This document shows, piece by piece, positions 18,651-26,612 of a stretch of 64,000 nucleotides of DNA (the stretch's first letter is position 1; each line of letters opens with the position of its first letter). The DNA is from JAZDRH01 sp047470865 (lineage in GTDB: Bacteria; Pseudomonadota; Gammaproteobacteria; Pseudomonadales; Pseudomonadaceae). Location: positions 189,359 through 253,358 of the forward strand of contig NZ_JAZDRH010000001.1 in the NCBI RefSeq assembly GCF_047470865.1, written 5' to 3'. Below the pieces are notes generated by a model. The model worked only from the letters and a program-made list of their open reading frames with translations, searched no databases and had not been told where the DNA came from. A program made the translations under genes and the position numbers.

Positions 18651-20683
18651 GTACGACATTAACCCAGCCCGAGCTTAGCCTTCAATTATTAAATCAGTGG
18701 GTCGACCTAGGCTGGTTACGTCCATTAGATAAAGCCTTTGCAGATTTTCTTTGGCAACTGGATCCTAGCGTGAGCGGCTTAACACTCATAGCCAGTGCTT
18801 TAGTTAGCTTCCAAGTTAGTCGTGGCCATATCTGTTTAGATTTAGCGGGTACATTAGACAATCCTAACTTTGCCTTAGCCCTAGAAGAGCATCCCTATAG
18901 CGCCAGTCCAGAGCATAAGCAACTATTACCTAATCTCCAATTACAGGGAATTAGCCTGATAGAACTACAACACTGCCTGCGCCAAAGTAGTTGTGTCAGC
19001 AGCGCCACGCAGGCCACAGCTGAACACAAGCCTTTGGTGCTTGCAGGTAGCTTTTTATATTTGCGTCGTTATTGGGACTATGAACAAAGCGTTATTCGTC
19101 ATCTAGAACAGCGTTTAATGCCTATCGATCAGCCTGAAAATCAATTGCGCCAAGCACTAAATCAGCTTTTTCCTAAACAGAACCATAGCGACTGGCAAAA
19201 AGTCGCCTGTGCAATCGCCGCGCGCCGGCGTTTTAGTATTATCACCGGGGGCCCTGGTACTGGTAAAACTACAACAGTGGTGCGCCTATTGGCTTTATTG
19301 CAAGCAGAAGCTTTAACTAAAGGCGAACTATTACGTATCCGCTTGGCAGCGCCTACAGGTAAAGCAGCGGCCCGCTTAACAGAATCTATTAGCCAGCAAG
19401 TTCAAGCCTTGCCTGTAAGCGCTGAGATAAAAAATGCTATTCCTTGTGAAGTCAGCACCTTGCACCGCTTATTAGGTAGCCGACCTAACACAAGGCACTT
19501 TAAGCATCATCAAGACAATCCGCTGTCATTAGATGTTTTAGTGATTGATGAAGCCTCTATGATTGACTTGGATATGATGCACTCTGTACTCAGTGCATTG
19601 CCTTTATCTGCCAAGTTAATTTTATTAGGCGATAAAGATCAGCTAGCTTCTGTTGAGGCAGGAGCGGTACTCGGAGATCTATGCCAAAACGCCGAACAAG
19701 GGCTGTACACAGCAGAAACGCTCGCCTGGCTAGAACAAGTGACAGAGCAAAAACTCGTCGAAATTCAGCCAAGTACGGCTGGTAATGCGCTATCGCAGCA
19801 TATTGTAATGCTGCGATACTCTCGCCGATTTGGCGAAGACTCTGGTATTGGCCAACTAGCTAAGGCAGTTAATACACAAGACCTACATAGCATTAAGGTC
19901 TTGTGGAACCAGAAATTTAACGATATTAGCCAATGCAGTATCAATGATACTACAGATGCAGAATTCAAAACCTTAGTACTAAACGGCTTAAACGAATCGG
20001 CACAAGGCTATAGTTATTATCTGCAAGAACTGATAAATACTCGCCCTAATCGCAATGAAACCAACTGGGTTGTTTATGAAGACTGGGCGCGTCATGTACT
20101 CAATGCTTTTGATCGCTTTCAACTACTCTGCGCGGTACGTAAAGGCGCCTTTGGTGTGGAGCAGCTTAACCAGCAAATTAGCACTTGGCTGCATCAACAT
20201 AAGCTAACAGATGCCGCTGACGGCTGGTTTGAAGGGCGCCCTGTAATAATCACACGGAATGACTATAGTCTAGGCTTAATGAATGGCGATATTGGCATTG
20301 CTTTACGCGTGCCTTATCTGCAACAAGGCGTAGTGCAACAGAGCAGCGATCCTTTTAAGTTACGTGTGGTTTTTCCTAAAAATGATGGGCAAGGGGGATT
20401 GCATTTTATTTTACCAAGCCGACTCAGTCATTTTGAGAGTGTATTTGCAATGACCGTACATAAATCACAAGGCTCTGAGTTTGCGCATACGGCATTAATT
20501 CTACCGAATCAGAAAAATCCTGTGCTGACAAAAGAGCTGGTTTATACCGCCATTACCCGGGCACAAACGCATTTTACTTTGGTTGAGTCGAACAAAAATG
20601 TCTTCAAAGAAGCCATAAAGACACAGGTGAATCGCTTAAGTGGATTAAAGGACATATTTAGTCATAAAAATGCTATCCATTAG
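18647..20683 (+). CDS. recD: Exodeoxyribonuclease V subunit alpha (RecD)
   Basis: 5'-3' helicase subunit of RecBCD, 678 residues. The Walker A motif GGPGTGKT is at 201-208, Walker B VLVIDEAS at about 298-305, and the C-terminal motifs FAMTVHKSQGSEF and ELVYTAITRAQTHF are intact. The start overlaps the recB stop by four bases, so the three subunits are translationally linked. With all three complete, the enzyme should be functional. Confidence 0.97.
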   Translation: MSTTLTQPELSLQLLNQWVDLGWLRPLDKAFADFLWQLDPSVSGLTLIASALVSFQVSRGHICLDLAGTLDNPNFALALEEHPYSASPEHKQLLPNLQLQGISLIELQHCLRQSSCVSSATQATAEHKPLVLAGSFLYLRRYWDYEQSVIRHLEQRLMPIDQPENQLRQALNQLFPKQNHSDWQKVACAIAARRRFSIITGGPGTGKTTTVVRLLALLQAEALTKGELLRIRLAAPTGKAAARLTESISQQVQALPVSAEIKNAIPCEVSTLHRLLGSRPNTRHFKHHQDNPLSLDVLVIDEASMIDLDMMHSVLSALPLSAKLILLGDKDQLASVEAGAVLGDLCQNAEQGLYTAETLAWLEQVTEQKLVEIQPSTAGNALSQHIVMLRYSRRFGEDSGIGQLAKAVNTQDLHSIKVLWNQKFNDISQCSINDTTDAEFKTLVLNGLNESAQGYSYYLQELINTRPNRNETNWVVYEDWARHVLNAFDRFQLLCAVRKGAFGVEQLNQQISTWLHQHKLTDAADGWFEGRPVIITRNDYSLGLMNGDIGIALRVPYLQQGVVQQSSDPFKLRVVFPKNDGQGGLHFILPSRLSHFESVFAMTVHKSQGSEFAHTALILPNQKNPVLTKELVYTAITRAQTHFTLVESNKNVFKEAIKTQVNRLSGLKDIFSHKNAIH

Positions 20684-20856
20684 TCATAGAAATATAATAA
20701 AAGTATGCTTTCTGCTAGGCGAGTAAGGAAAAATTAAGTACACTGAAATTGACTATGACAGTTTTAAGTAGTTCTCGTTTTAGATTGTTTTTGCATAATA
20801 AGGCGAGATATAAATAAAAAACGCCAGCGTTTAACTGATCCATTATGGAGATAAGA

Positions 20857-22188
20857 ATGGACCTGAAGCCACTAACTAAAGCAATCGCTTTTACTACTCT
20901 AAGTGCTGCAGTATTAGCACCATCCCTTGCTCAAGCGGCCTTTGTTGAAGATGCCAAAGCCAGCTTGACTATGAAAAACTTCTACATCAACAACGACAAC
21001 CGTGACGGTGGTGTTGATGACAAACAATGGGGCCAAGGCTTTATCCTAAACGTACAGTCTGGCTTTACTGAAGGCACTGTAGGTTTTGGTCTTGATGCAG
21101 TGGCAATGTGGGGCATCAAATTAGACGATAGCTCAACCAGCTCTAAAAAAGGCCGCGCAAGCAGCCAGTTGTTCCCAACCAAAACCAATGGTCACTCTAC
21201 GGATGACTTTGCCAAACTAGGCGTGACCGCTAAAGCACGTATTTCTCAAACAGAAGCCCGTGTAGGTACTTTACAGCCTAACTTGCCTATCCTAAAAACT
21301 AACGATGGTCGTTTGTTACCTCAAATGTTCAATGGTGGTCAAATCACCATGAACGAAATTGAGAACCTCAGTGTTGTTGCAGGCTTGTTAAATAATGCCG
21401 TAGGCCGTGCTTCTAGCAACCGTACCGGCTTATCTGTATCTGGCAGCGCAGAAGACAGCAATAAATTTTGGTTTGCAGGTGCTGACTATAAGGTTATGCC
21501 TGACCTAACCTTGCAATATTACTATGCCAACCTAGAAGACTTTTATAAACAAAACTTCTTAGGTTTAAACCATACCTTTAATATTGCAGACAACCAAAGC
21601 TTTAATACAGATATTCGCTATTTCAGCACCAAAGCAGATGGTAATAACAAGTCTGATAGCAAGCGTGGCAATTATGCTATTGGTGGTTACACCAAAAACG
21701 GTAATGGCAAAATCGACAACAATACTTGGAGCTTAGCCTTCACGTATAAGCTTGATAAGCACAGCATTATGCTAGGCCATCAGCGTGTGTCGAAAAACAG
21801 TGATTTCACTCAGCTAAACCAAGGTGGTCTAGGTGAAGGCGCGCAAGGTGCATCGGTATGGTTGCATACTGACCGCTTAATCAATAACTTCGCTACAGCA
21901 GGTACTAAATCATCTTGGGTTGATTACAAGTACGACTTTGCTGGCGTTGGCGTTCCTGGCTTAAAAGCGGGTGTTAGCTACACTAAAGGTACAAATATGT
22001 ACTTGAAAAACACCACCAAAGGCCACCAGTGGGAGCGTGATATCGCACTTGACTACACCATTCAAGAAGGCACATTTAAAAATGTTACCTTCTCAGCGCG
22101 TAATGGTACTTTACGTGGACACAATGGTGCCGTTAAAGATACTGACCACAACCGCGTATACGTAACTTACACACTGCCTTTGCTATAA
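20857..22188 (+). CDS. OprD-family outer membrane porin
   Basis: Substrate-specific beta-barrel porin for small anionic nutrients or basic amino acids. The 443-residue precursor begins with a 27-residue signal peptide ending ...AQA, followed by AFVEDAKASLTMKNFYINND as in Pseudomonas OprD/OccD proteins, and ends in the aromatic-rich barrel strand RVYVTYTLPLL. The ATG at 20857 has a GGAG ribosome-binding site; an ATG at 20845 overlaps that site. Monocistronic, with its own terminator. The substrate cannot be assigned. Confidence 0.93.
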   Translation: MDLKPLTKAIAFTTLSAAVLAPSLAQAAFVEDAKASLTMKNFYINNDNRDGGVDDKQWGQGFILNVQSGFTEGTVGFGLDAVAMWGIKLDDSSTSSKKGRASSQLFPTKTNGHSTDDFAKLGVTAKARISQTEARVGTLQPNLPILKTNDGRLLPQMFNGGQITMNEIENLSVVAGLLNNAVGRASSNRTGLSVSGSAEDSNKFWFAGADYKVMPDLTLQYYYANLEDFYKQNFLGLNHTFNIADNQSFNTDIRYFSTKADGNNKSDSKRGNYAIGGYTKNGNGKIDNNTWSLAFTYKLDKHSIMLGHQRVSKNSDFTQLNQGGLGEGAQGASVWLHTDRLINNFATAGTKSSWVDYKYDFAGVGVPGLKAGVSYTKGTNMYLKNTTKGHQWERDIALDYTIQEGTFKNVTFSARNGTLRGHNGAVKDTDHNRVYVTYTLPLL

Positions 22189-22208
22189 ACTGTAGCCTGT
22201 AAGTTAAG

Positions 22209-22236
22209 AAAACCCGCTTTGGCGGGTTTTCTTTTT
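22209..22236 (+). terminator. Rho-independent terminator after the porin gene
   Basis: Nine-base stem AAAACCCGC / GCGGGTTTT with a TTTG loop, followed by a further T-run. It lies 21 bases after the stop codon. Confidence 0.93.
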
Positions 22237-22379
22237 TGTGAGAAAAATATCACTACCTTTTTGCTTTAAGTATGGCTTTTTGCTATTATATGCAGTCGTT
22301 CACTTTGTTCCTATAGAAAAGTATAAAAAGACAAAGCGAGTTATCGGCGAGATGCCGAGAAGTAAAAAGGAGATTTATT

Positions 22380-22529
22380 ATGCAAACTTTAATTATTAAA
22401 AAAGCACAACATTGGATAGATAATGTCACTCACTGGTTAAGCAGCCATGTGAAAACCGATCAGCAATTAGTGATCAAAAGTTGGAATCAACAACAAGAAA
22501 CGAGCCCCTCTAAGCATTCTTGTTGTTAA
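22380..22529 (+). CDS. Small hypothetical protein (49 aa)
   Basis: A 49-codon ORF with an AAGGAG ribosome-binding site (22367-22372) seven bases before the ATG. The protein starts MQTLIIKKAQHWIDNVTHW and ends SPSKHSCC, with an amphipathic helix-like N-terminal half and a vicinal Cys-Cys at the very end. A short inverted repeat CGGC...GCCG lies in the leader around 22345-22357. I do not recognise it. The good ribosome-binding site and gene-sized gap support a real small gene; no homology can be claimed. Confidence 0.55.
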   Translation: MQTLIIKKAQHWIDNVTHWLSSHVKTDQQLVIKSWNQQQETSPSKHSCC

Positions 22530-22597
22530 GCCAAAGTAGGGCGGCAAACTACTGATTTTATTCTAAATTTAAAAATTCAGAAAAAACAAATAAGTAT

Positions 22598-22625
22598 TTG
22601 ACAGTACTCAGAAATCTTGTAGAAT
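22598..22625 (+). promoter_or_regulatory. Promoter of first tRNA-Ser
   Basis: Consensus -35 TTGACA (22598-22603) and -10 TAGAAT (22620-22625) with a 16-base spacer, starting 15 bases before the tRNA. A GC-rich discriminator (GTCGCCC) follows, as is usual for stable RNA promoters. Confidence 0.85.
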
Positions 22626-22639
22626 GTCGCCCACATTAC

Positions 22640-22730
22640 GGAGGAGTGGCAGAGCGGTTGAATGCAACGGTCTTGAAAACCGTCGTAGGCTAATACCCTA
22701 CCGTGAGTTCGAATCTCACCTCCTCCGCCA
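22640..22730 (+). tRNA. tRNA-Ser (anticodon UGA), first copy
   Basis: 91 nucleotides including an encoded CCA. Acceptor stem GGAGGAG pairs with CTCCTCC, the anticodon loop CTTGAAA gives UGA, there is a long variable arm as expected for serine, and the T loop is GTTCGAATC. Flanked by its own promoter and terminator. Identical to the second copy at 22912-23002. Confidence 0.97.
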
Positions 22731-22735
22731 TCTGC

Positions 22736-22765
22736 AAAAGCCCAGCTAACATGCTGGGCTTTTTT
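22736..22765 (+). terminator. Terminator of first tRNA-Ser
   Basis: Stem AAAAGCCCAGC / GCTGGGCTTTT with a six-base loop and a T-run, starting five bases after the tRNA. Confidence 0.92.
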
Positions 22766-22869
22766 ATGCCTAGCGCTTTTTAATTAAAAAATACACTTAA
22801 CCATGTTTCCGTAGCTCTAGCATAAATTCGAAAGCTTTTCCTTTTACTCAGATTAGTAGCATTAAGTGA

Positions 22870-22897
22870 TTGACATGCTTACAAATTCTTGTAGAAT
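22870..22897 (+). promoter_or_regulatory. Promoter of second tRNA-Ser
   Basis: -35 TTGACA (22870-22875) and -10 TAGAAT (22892-22897) with the same 16-base spacing as the first copy, although the spacer sequence differs. Confidence 0.85.
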
Positions 22898-22911
22898 GTC
22901 GCCCACATTAC

Positions 22912-23002
22912 GGAGGAGTGGCAGAGCGGTTGAATGCAACGGTCTTGAAAACCGTCGTAGGCTAATACCCTACCGTGAGTTCGAATCTCACCTCCTCCGC
23001 CA
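22912..23002 (+). tRNA. tRNA-Ser (anticodon UGA), second copy
   Basis: Identical over all 91 bases to the copy at 22640-22730, including the encoded CCA and anticodon UGA. It has an independent promoter and terminator. Confidence 0.97.
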
Positions 23003-23006
23003 TCTA

Positions 23007-23039
23007 CAAAAAGCCCAGCTAATATGCTGGGCTTTTTTA
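23007..23039 (+). terminator. Terminator of second tRNA-Ser
   Basis: Stem AAAAAGCCCAGC / GCTGGGCTTTTTT with a six-base loop, nearly the same as the first copy. The next gene starts 20 bases later. Confidence 0.9.
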
Positions 23040-23058
23040 TGTCCAAAGGAAAGTGGCT

Positions 23059-23472
23059 ATGCTTGGTTTGAGGCAGATTTTAGTAAAAGAAGCATTATCT
23101 AAAAGACGCATCTGTCAATTTCTTGAGCTTGTTTTTAACCTACCCAGTTGCCACATTCTTATTTCTCAGCAGCAAGATGAAGAACTCCCTTCAATAGCCG
23201 ATTGGAGTGGAATCCGTTTATGGTGCCAAGTTGCAGATCTATCAGGAGATGCACGCTTAATGCTTAATCTGTCTCGCTATGAAGATAGCTTAAGTATTCT
23301 AAATGGCCTTTGTTACGCCTGTATTCGCATGCAAGTCACTGCTTTTTTAGATATTGATAATCACAACAAGTATTTGTGTATTGAAAAAGATAAGCTGTAT
23401 CCAGTGTTTATGGATGAGGAAAGGGTAAGCTACTCTAAGTCAGAAACGGCTATTTATTTTTATACTCTTTAA
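23059..23472 (+). CDS. Hypothetical protein (137 aa)
   Basis: Not recognised. A soluble, slightly acidic 137-residue protein with no signal peptide or membrane segment. The ATG at 23059 has AAAGGA eight bases upstream, so it is preferred to a GTG at 23053 that lies too close to that site. It reads away from the tRNA-Ser terminator and may use read-through or an unseen promoter. Codon use and base composition look like the neighbours. Confidence 0.65.
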   Translation: MLGLRQILVKEALSKRRICQFLELVFNLPSCHILISQQQDEELPSIADWSGIRLWCQVADLSGDARLMLNLSRYEDSLSILNGLCYACIRMQVTAFLDIDNHNKYLCIEKDKLYPVFMDEERVSYSKSETAIYFYTL

Positions 23473-23537
23473 GCAGTCATTATGCTTGATGTTAGTATGA
23501 AGGCGATGGTCCAGCTAACGCTATTTAAGGAAAGAAC

Positions 23538-24065
23538 ATGCTAAAGCAAATTAGTTTTTCTTTATTACTCAGTTTAAGTATTCATACTTATGCTATTGCT
23601 GAAAATAATCACATTGAAAGCTACGAGAAAGATGGCTATCAAATAACCTTTAGTTTTTGTGCTGAGTGTGCGTTTTTAGATAAAGAATTAGCCTTGAACA
23701 AAGGGCAGGATACGCTACAGCTGGAATATGAAAAAGCCTATTTTGATATGGCTACAGGTGATGAAGCCGACGAGCACTTCATTGATGCAATCGCCTACAG
23801 TGTCACTAATGCCCATACAGTAGATGAGCCTTTCGCTTTTGCGTTACTTAGTAAAAGACGCCAATTAAACCATGCTGTTATTCGCTATTTATCGGATCAA
23901 GGCTCTGGAACCTTAGTCTGTATTCCGCCTAGAAAGCATAACCATACTGATATTAAAAGCATGTTGCTCACGGCTGGCTGCCAAGAGGCGATTGAGCGCT
24001 TTAATGTGCCTATGAGCAAACTGGATATTGAATCATTAGAACGCGCAAAAGGCACATTAAACTAG
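23538..24065 (+). CDS. Hypothetical exported protein (175 aa)
   Basis: Not recognised. The N-terminus MLKQISFSLLLSLSIHTYAIA is a clear signal peptide, so the mature protein is probably periplasmic. It has four cysteines in the mature part (CAEC near residues 40-43, C127 and C148 approximately), which could form disulfides. An AAGGAAAG ribosome-binding sequence precedes the ATG. It follows the preceding gene by 65 bases and ends convergent with the NTF2-like gene. Confidence 0.68.
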   Translation: MLKQISFSLLLSLSIHTYAIAENNHIESYEKDGYQITFSFCAECAFLDKELALNKGQDTLQLEYEKAYFDMATGDEADEHFIDAIAYSVTNAHTVDEPFAFALLSKRRQLNHAVIRYLSDQGSGTLVCIPPRKHNHTDIKSMLLTAGCQEAIERFNVPMSKLDIESLERAKGTLN

Positions 24066-24097
24066 TCTAATACGAATATAATCCATTACTGAGTGAC

Positions 24098-24490
24098 TTA
24101 TAAAGGTATTGGGGTTTCTTGCAGATACTTCCATTGCCAACTATCTTGATTGATCTTAATACAGGCGATAGAGCCGCGCAGTGTTGTGCTGCTTCGTTCA
24201 AATTGCCTTTCTTGATAAGCAATCCAAACATAGTCTGGGTGTTCAGTAATAACCTCTATTGACTCAATTTCAATGGTTAAACTTGGTTTTTTTCCTTGTT
24301 GCTGTCTAAAAAAAGACATCACTTGCGCATAATTAAGCAGGCTCCCACTCATGGTGCGCATTGAAAAATCCTCAGTAAAGTGTTCACTCAGTTTTTCTAA
24401 AGCGTTGGCGCTGGCTGTGGTAAACACATCTGCAATCCAATGATGTAAAAGATCAATGCTTTGTATAGCGATTTGTTGCGTCGTTTTCAT
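24098..24490 (-). CDS. SnoaL/DUF4440-like (NTF2-fold) protein
   Basis: A 130-residue protein with an N-terminal helical part, then HFTEDFSMRTMSGSLLNYAQVMSFF and a C-terminal strand-rich half ending WQWKYLQETPIPL. The pattern is that of small NTF2-fold proteins of the DUF4440/SnoaL type, which are often ligand-binding or isomerase-like. It is divergent from the LysR gene at 24618, whose product may regulate it. The substrate is unknown and the family call is from overall pattern only. Confidence 0.6.
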   Translation of the reverse strand: MKTTQQIAIQSIDLLHHWIADVFTTASANALEKLSEHFTEDFSMRTMSGSLLNYAQVMSFFRQQQGKKPSLTIEIESIEVITEHPDYVWIAYQERQFERSSTTLRGSIACIKINQDSWQWKYLQETPIPL

Positions 24491-24617
24491 GGTTTTTTAT
24501 TACTCAAGGAGGGGAGGTCATAGCAATCTCCAAACTTCTAGCTTAAAAAAATAAGTTTGGCTTAGCGATACAAGGGTATTAACATGGTTGTTAAATTTAA
24601 TTTAACAATGCTTATCT

Positions 24618-25496
24618 ATGCTCCCAGATTTAAAGCTTACGCAGACATTTATCCAGGTCGTAGAAACGGGCTCTTTCACAAAGGCAGCCGCGATTCTGAA
24701 TTTAAGTCGAGCCATGATTAGTATTCAGATTAAACAGCTAGAAGAACAACTCAATGTGCAGCTATTAGTACGTAGCACACGCAAAATAGCAGTCACTGAA
24801 ATAGGTAATAGGTTTTATCAGCGTTTTAAGCGTATTCATGCAAGCATTGAGCAAACACTAGATGATATACAGCTTGAAACACAAGAGATTACAGGCAGGC
24901 TGCGCTTTACTGCCACTCAGGAATTTGGTGAGCGCTTCATTTTGCCTTTATTGAGTGATTTTGTGCAGCGTTATCCAAAGCTTAGCCTTGAATATAAGGT
25001 GAACTCTACTTTAAATGATCTCATTAGTGATCAATTGGATTTAGCCATTCGCTTAGGTAACTTACCTGATAGCACTTTAAAAGCGCGGCGTTTAGGTAGT
25101 TATGCTATTTACTTAATTGCATCCCCGCACTTTAAAGAGCTAACAACAGTAGGCCAAGTACTAGCTGCTCCTTGGATTGAACACAGCCTTGTTGATATGC
25201 ACGCGTGGTGGTTGCAGCATCCTAGCTTAGCTGCTGAAAACTTGCATCCTAAACATATTAAAGCGAGTTCCAACTCTATTAGCGCCATAGTACAAATGGT
25301 GAAAGCAGGGCTAGGCATTAGTATTTGCCCTGACTGGATGGTTAAAGAAGAACTTGAACAAGGGCAGTTAATACGTCTTTTGCCTGAGTATCAACTGCCA
25401 CGGCAAAATATCCAATTGGTCTTTCCTAACACAGACCATATTCCTTTAAAAACAAGAGTCTTTATTGATTACTTAAAGCAAAACATTAATCTTTAA
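24618..25496 (+). CDS. LysR-family transcriptional regulator
   Basis: A 292-residue regulator with an N-terminal winged helix-turn-helix (residues 7-66, including TGSFTKAAAILNLSRAMISI) and a C-terminal periplasmic-binding-like effector domain. The usual AVS of LysR helix 3 is replaced by AMI. Divergent from the NTF2-like gene, the common arrangement for a LysR regulator and its target. The effector is unknown. No clear ribosome-binding site precedes the ATG. Confidence 0.9.
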   Translation: MLPDLKLTQTFIQVVETGSFTKAAAILNLSRAMISIQIKQLEEQLNVQLLVRSTRKIAVTEIGNRFYQRFKRIHASIEQTLDDIQLETQEITGRLRFTATQEFGERFILPLLSDFVQRYPKLSLEYKVNSTLNDLISDQLDLAIRLGNLPDSTLKARRLGSYAIYLIASPHFKELTTVGQVLAAPWIEHSLVDMHAWWLQHPSLAAENLHPKHIKASSNSISAIVQMVKAGLGISICPDWMVKEELEQGQLIRLLPEYQLPRQNIQLVFPNTDHIPLKTRVFIDYLKQNINL

Positions 25497-25678
25497 GTAG
25501 ACTATTTTTATAACCTATGGGGCTTTGTTTTGCACTTAAATAAATAGCGTTTTAAATGCCTATGCGTAACTCATCGGGCTTTAGTGTGCTGCAACTGAAA
25601 ACAGCTGCCAAAAGCTGCTGAGCTTTAGACTAACTCCTGCTAAACTAAGATTATTTTTATTTGTAAGGTTTTTTCGTC

Positions 25679-26506
25679 ATGATCAAAAAATGTCTTTTCC
25701 CAGCGGCTGGCTACGGTACGCGTTTTCTGCCAGCGACTAAAGCCATGCCAAAAGAGATGCTTCCCATTGTTAATAAACCATTAATTCAATATGGCGTGGA
25801 AGAAGCCTTAGAAGCAGGCATTAAAGATATTGCTATTGTGACGGGACGTAATAAGCGTGCCATTGAAGATCATTTTGATATTAGCTATGAGCTAGAAAGT
25901 CAAATCCAAGGTACGGATAAAGAACAGTATTTAACAGGCATTCGTCAGATTATGCAGAATGCGACTTTTTCCTATACCCGCCAAGTTGAGATGAAAGGCT
26001 TAGGTCATGCGATTCTTTCAGGTCGCCCATTAATTGGTGATGAGCCTTTTGCCGTAGTGCTGGCTGACGATCTGTGTTTAAACCCAGATGAGGATGGCGT
26101 GTTAGAGCAAATGGTCAAACTCTACAACCAATTTCGCTGCTCCATTGTCGCTATTCAAGAAGTGCCACGCGATCAGACCTCTAAATACGGTGTGATTGAT
26201 GGGCAAATGATTCGTGATGATATTTATCGTGTAAATACTATGGTTGAAAAGCCAGCACCTGAAGATGCGCCCTCTAACTTAGCTATTATCGGTCGTTATA
26301 TTTTAACCCCTGATATTTTTGATTTAATTGAGCAGACCGAGCCTGGCAAGGGTGGTGAAATACAAATCACAGATGCTCTCATGAAACAAGCGCAGCAAGG
26401 CTGTGTGTTAGCCTATAAATTTAAAGGCCGTCGTTTTGACTGCGGCATGACCGAAGGCTATATCGAAGCTACTAACTATTGTTACGAAAACTTCCATAAA
26501 AAGTGA
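25679..26506 (+). CDS. galU: UTP--glucose-1-phosphate uridylyltransferase
   Basis: Makes UDP-glucose from UTP and glucose-1-phosphate for envelope polysaccharides. The 275-residue protein has the nucleotidyltransferase signature FPAAGYGTRFLPATKAMPKE at 7-26, and AVVLADDLC with the metal-binding aspartates near residue 124. Length is normal. Followed by a terminator, then gor, as in Pseudomonas aeruginosa. Confidence 0.97.
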   Translation: MIKKCLFPAAGYGTRFLPATKAMPKEMLPIVNKPLIQYGVEEALEAGIKDIAIVTGRNKRAIEDHFDISYELESQIQGTDKEQYLTGIRQIMQNATFSYTRQVEMKGLGHAILSGRPLIGDEPFAVVLADDLCLNPDEDGVLEQMVKLYNQFRCSIVAIQEVPRDQTSKYGVIDGQMIRDDIYRVNTMVEKPAPEDAPSNLAIIGRYILTPDIFDLIEQTEPGKGGEIQITDALMKQAQQGCVLAYKFKGRRFDCGMTEGYIEATNYCYENFHKK

Positions 26507-26509
26507 GTT

Positions 26510-26535
26510 AAAAGGTGCGTTTATCGCACCTTTTT
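26510..26535 (+). terminator. Terminator after galU
   Basis: Stem AAAAGGTGCG / CGCACCTTTTT with a five-base loop and a T-run, four bases after the stop. Confidence 0.9.
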
Positions 26536-26612
26536 CTTAAGCACTAAAATAGCCTTAATCGAGTTTATGTTAGGCTGTATTTATTTCTAGTTTATAAAAA
26601 GAGAGCATAGTC

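Larger units (their letters stand above)
22616..23039 (+). repeat. Direct duplication of a whole tRNA-Ser transcription unit
   Basis: The block from the -10 region through tRNA and terminator (about 22616-22765) recurs at about 22888-23037 with an offset of 272 bases. The tRNA parts and the stretch CTTGTAGAATGTCGCCCAC before them are identical. The terminators differ at a couple of bases, and the sequence between the units is unrelated. This indicates a duplication whose spacer has diverged or been replaced. Confidence 0.85.

Noticed and set aside
22866..23102. A 78-codon plus-strand ORF over the second tRNA-Ser
   Set aside because: It translates the tRNA itself and its promoter; no ribosome-binding site, and the RNA gene explains the sequence.
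24506..24518. AAGGAGGGGAGGT on the plus strand as a ribosome-binding site for an upstream leader ORF
   Set aside because: No ATG, GTG or TTG follows at a workable distance before stops appear.
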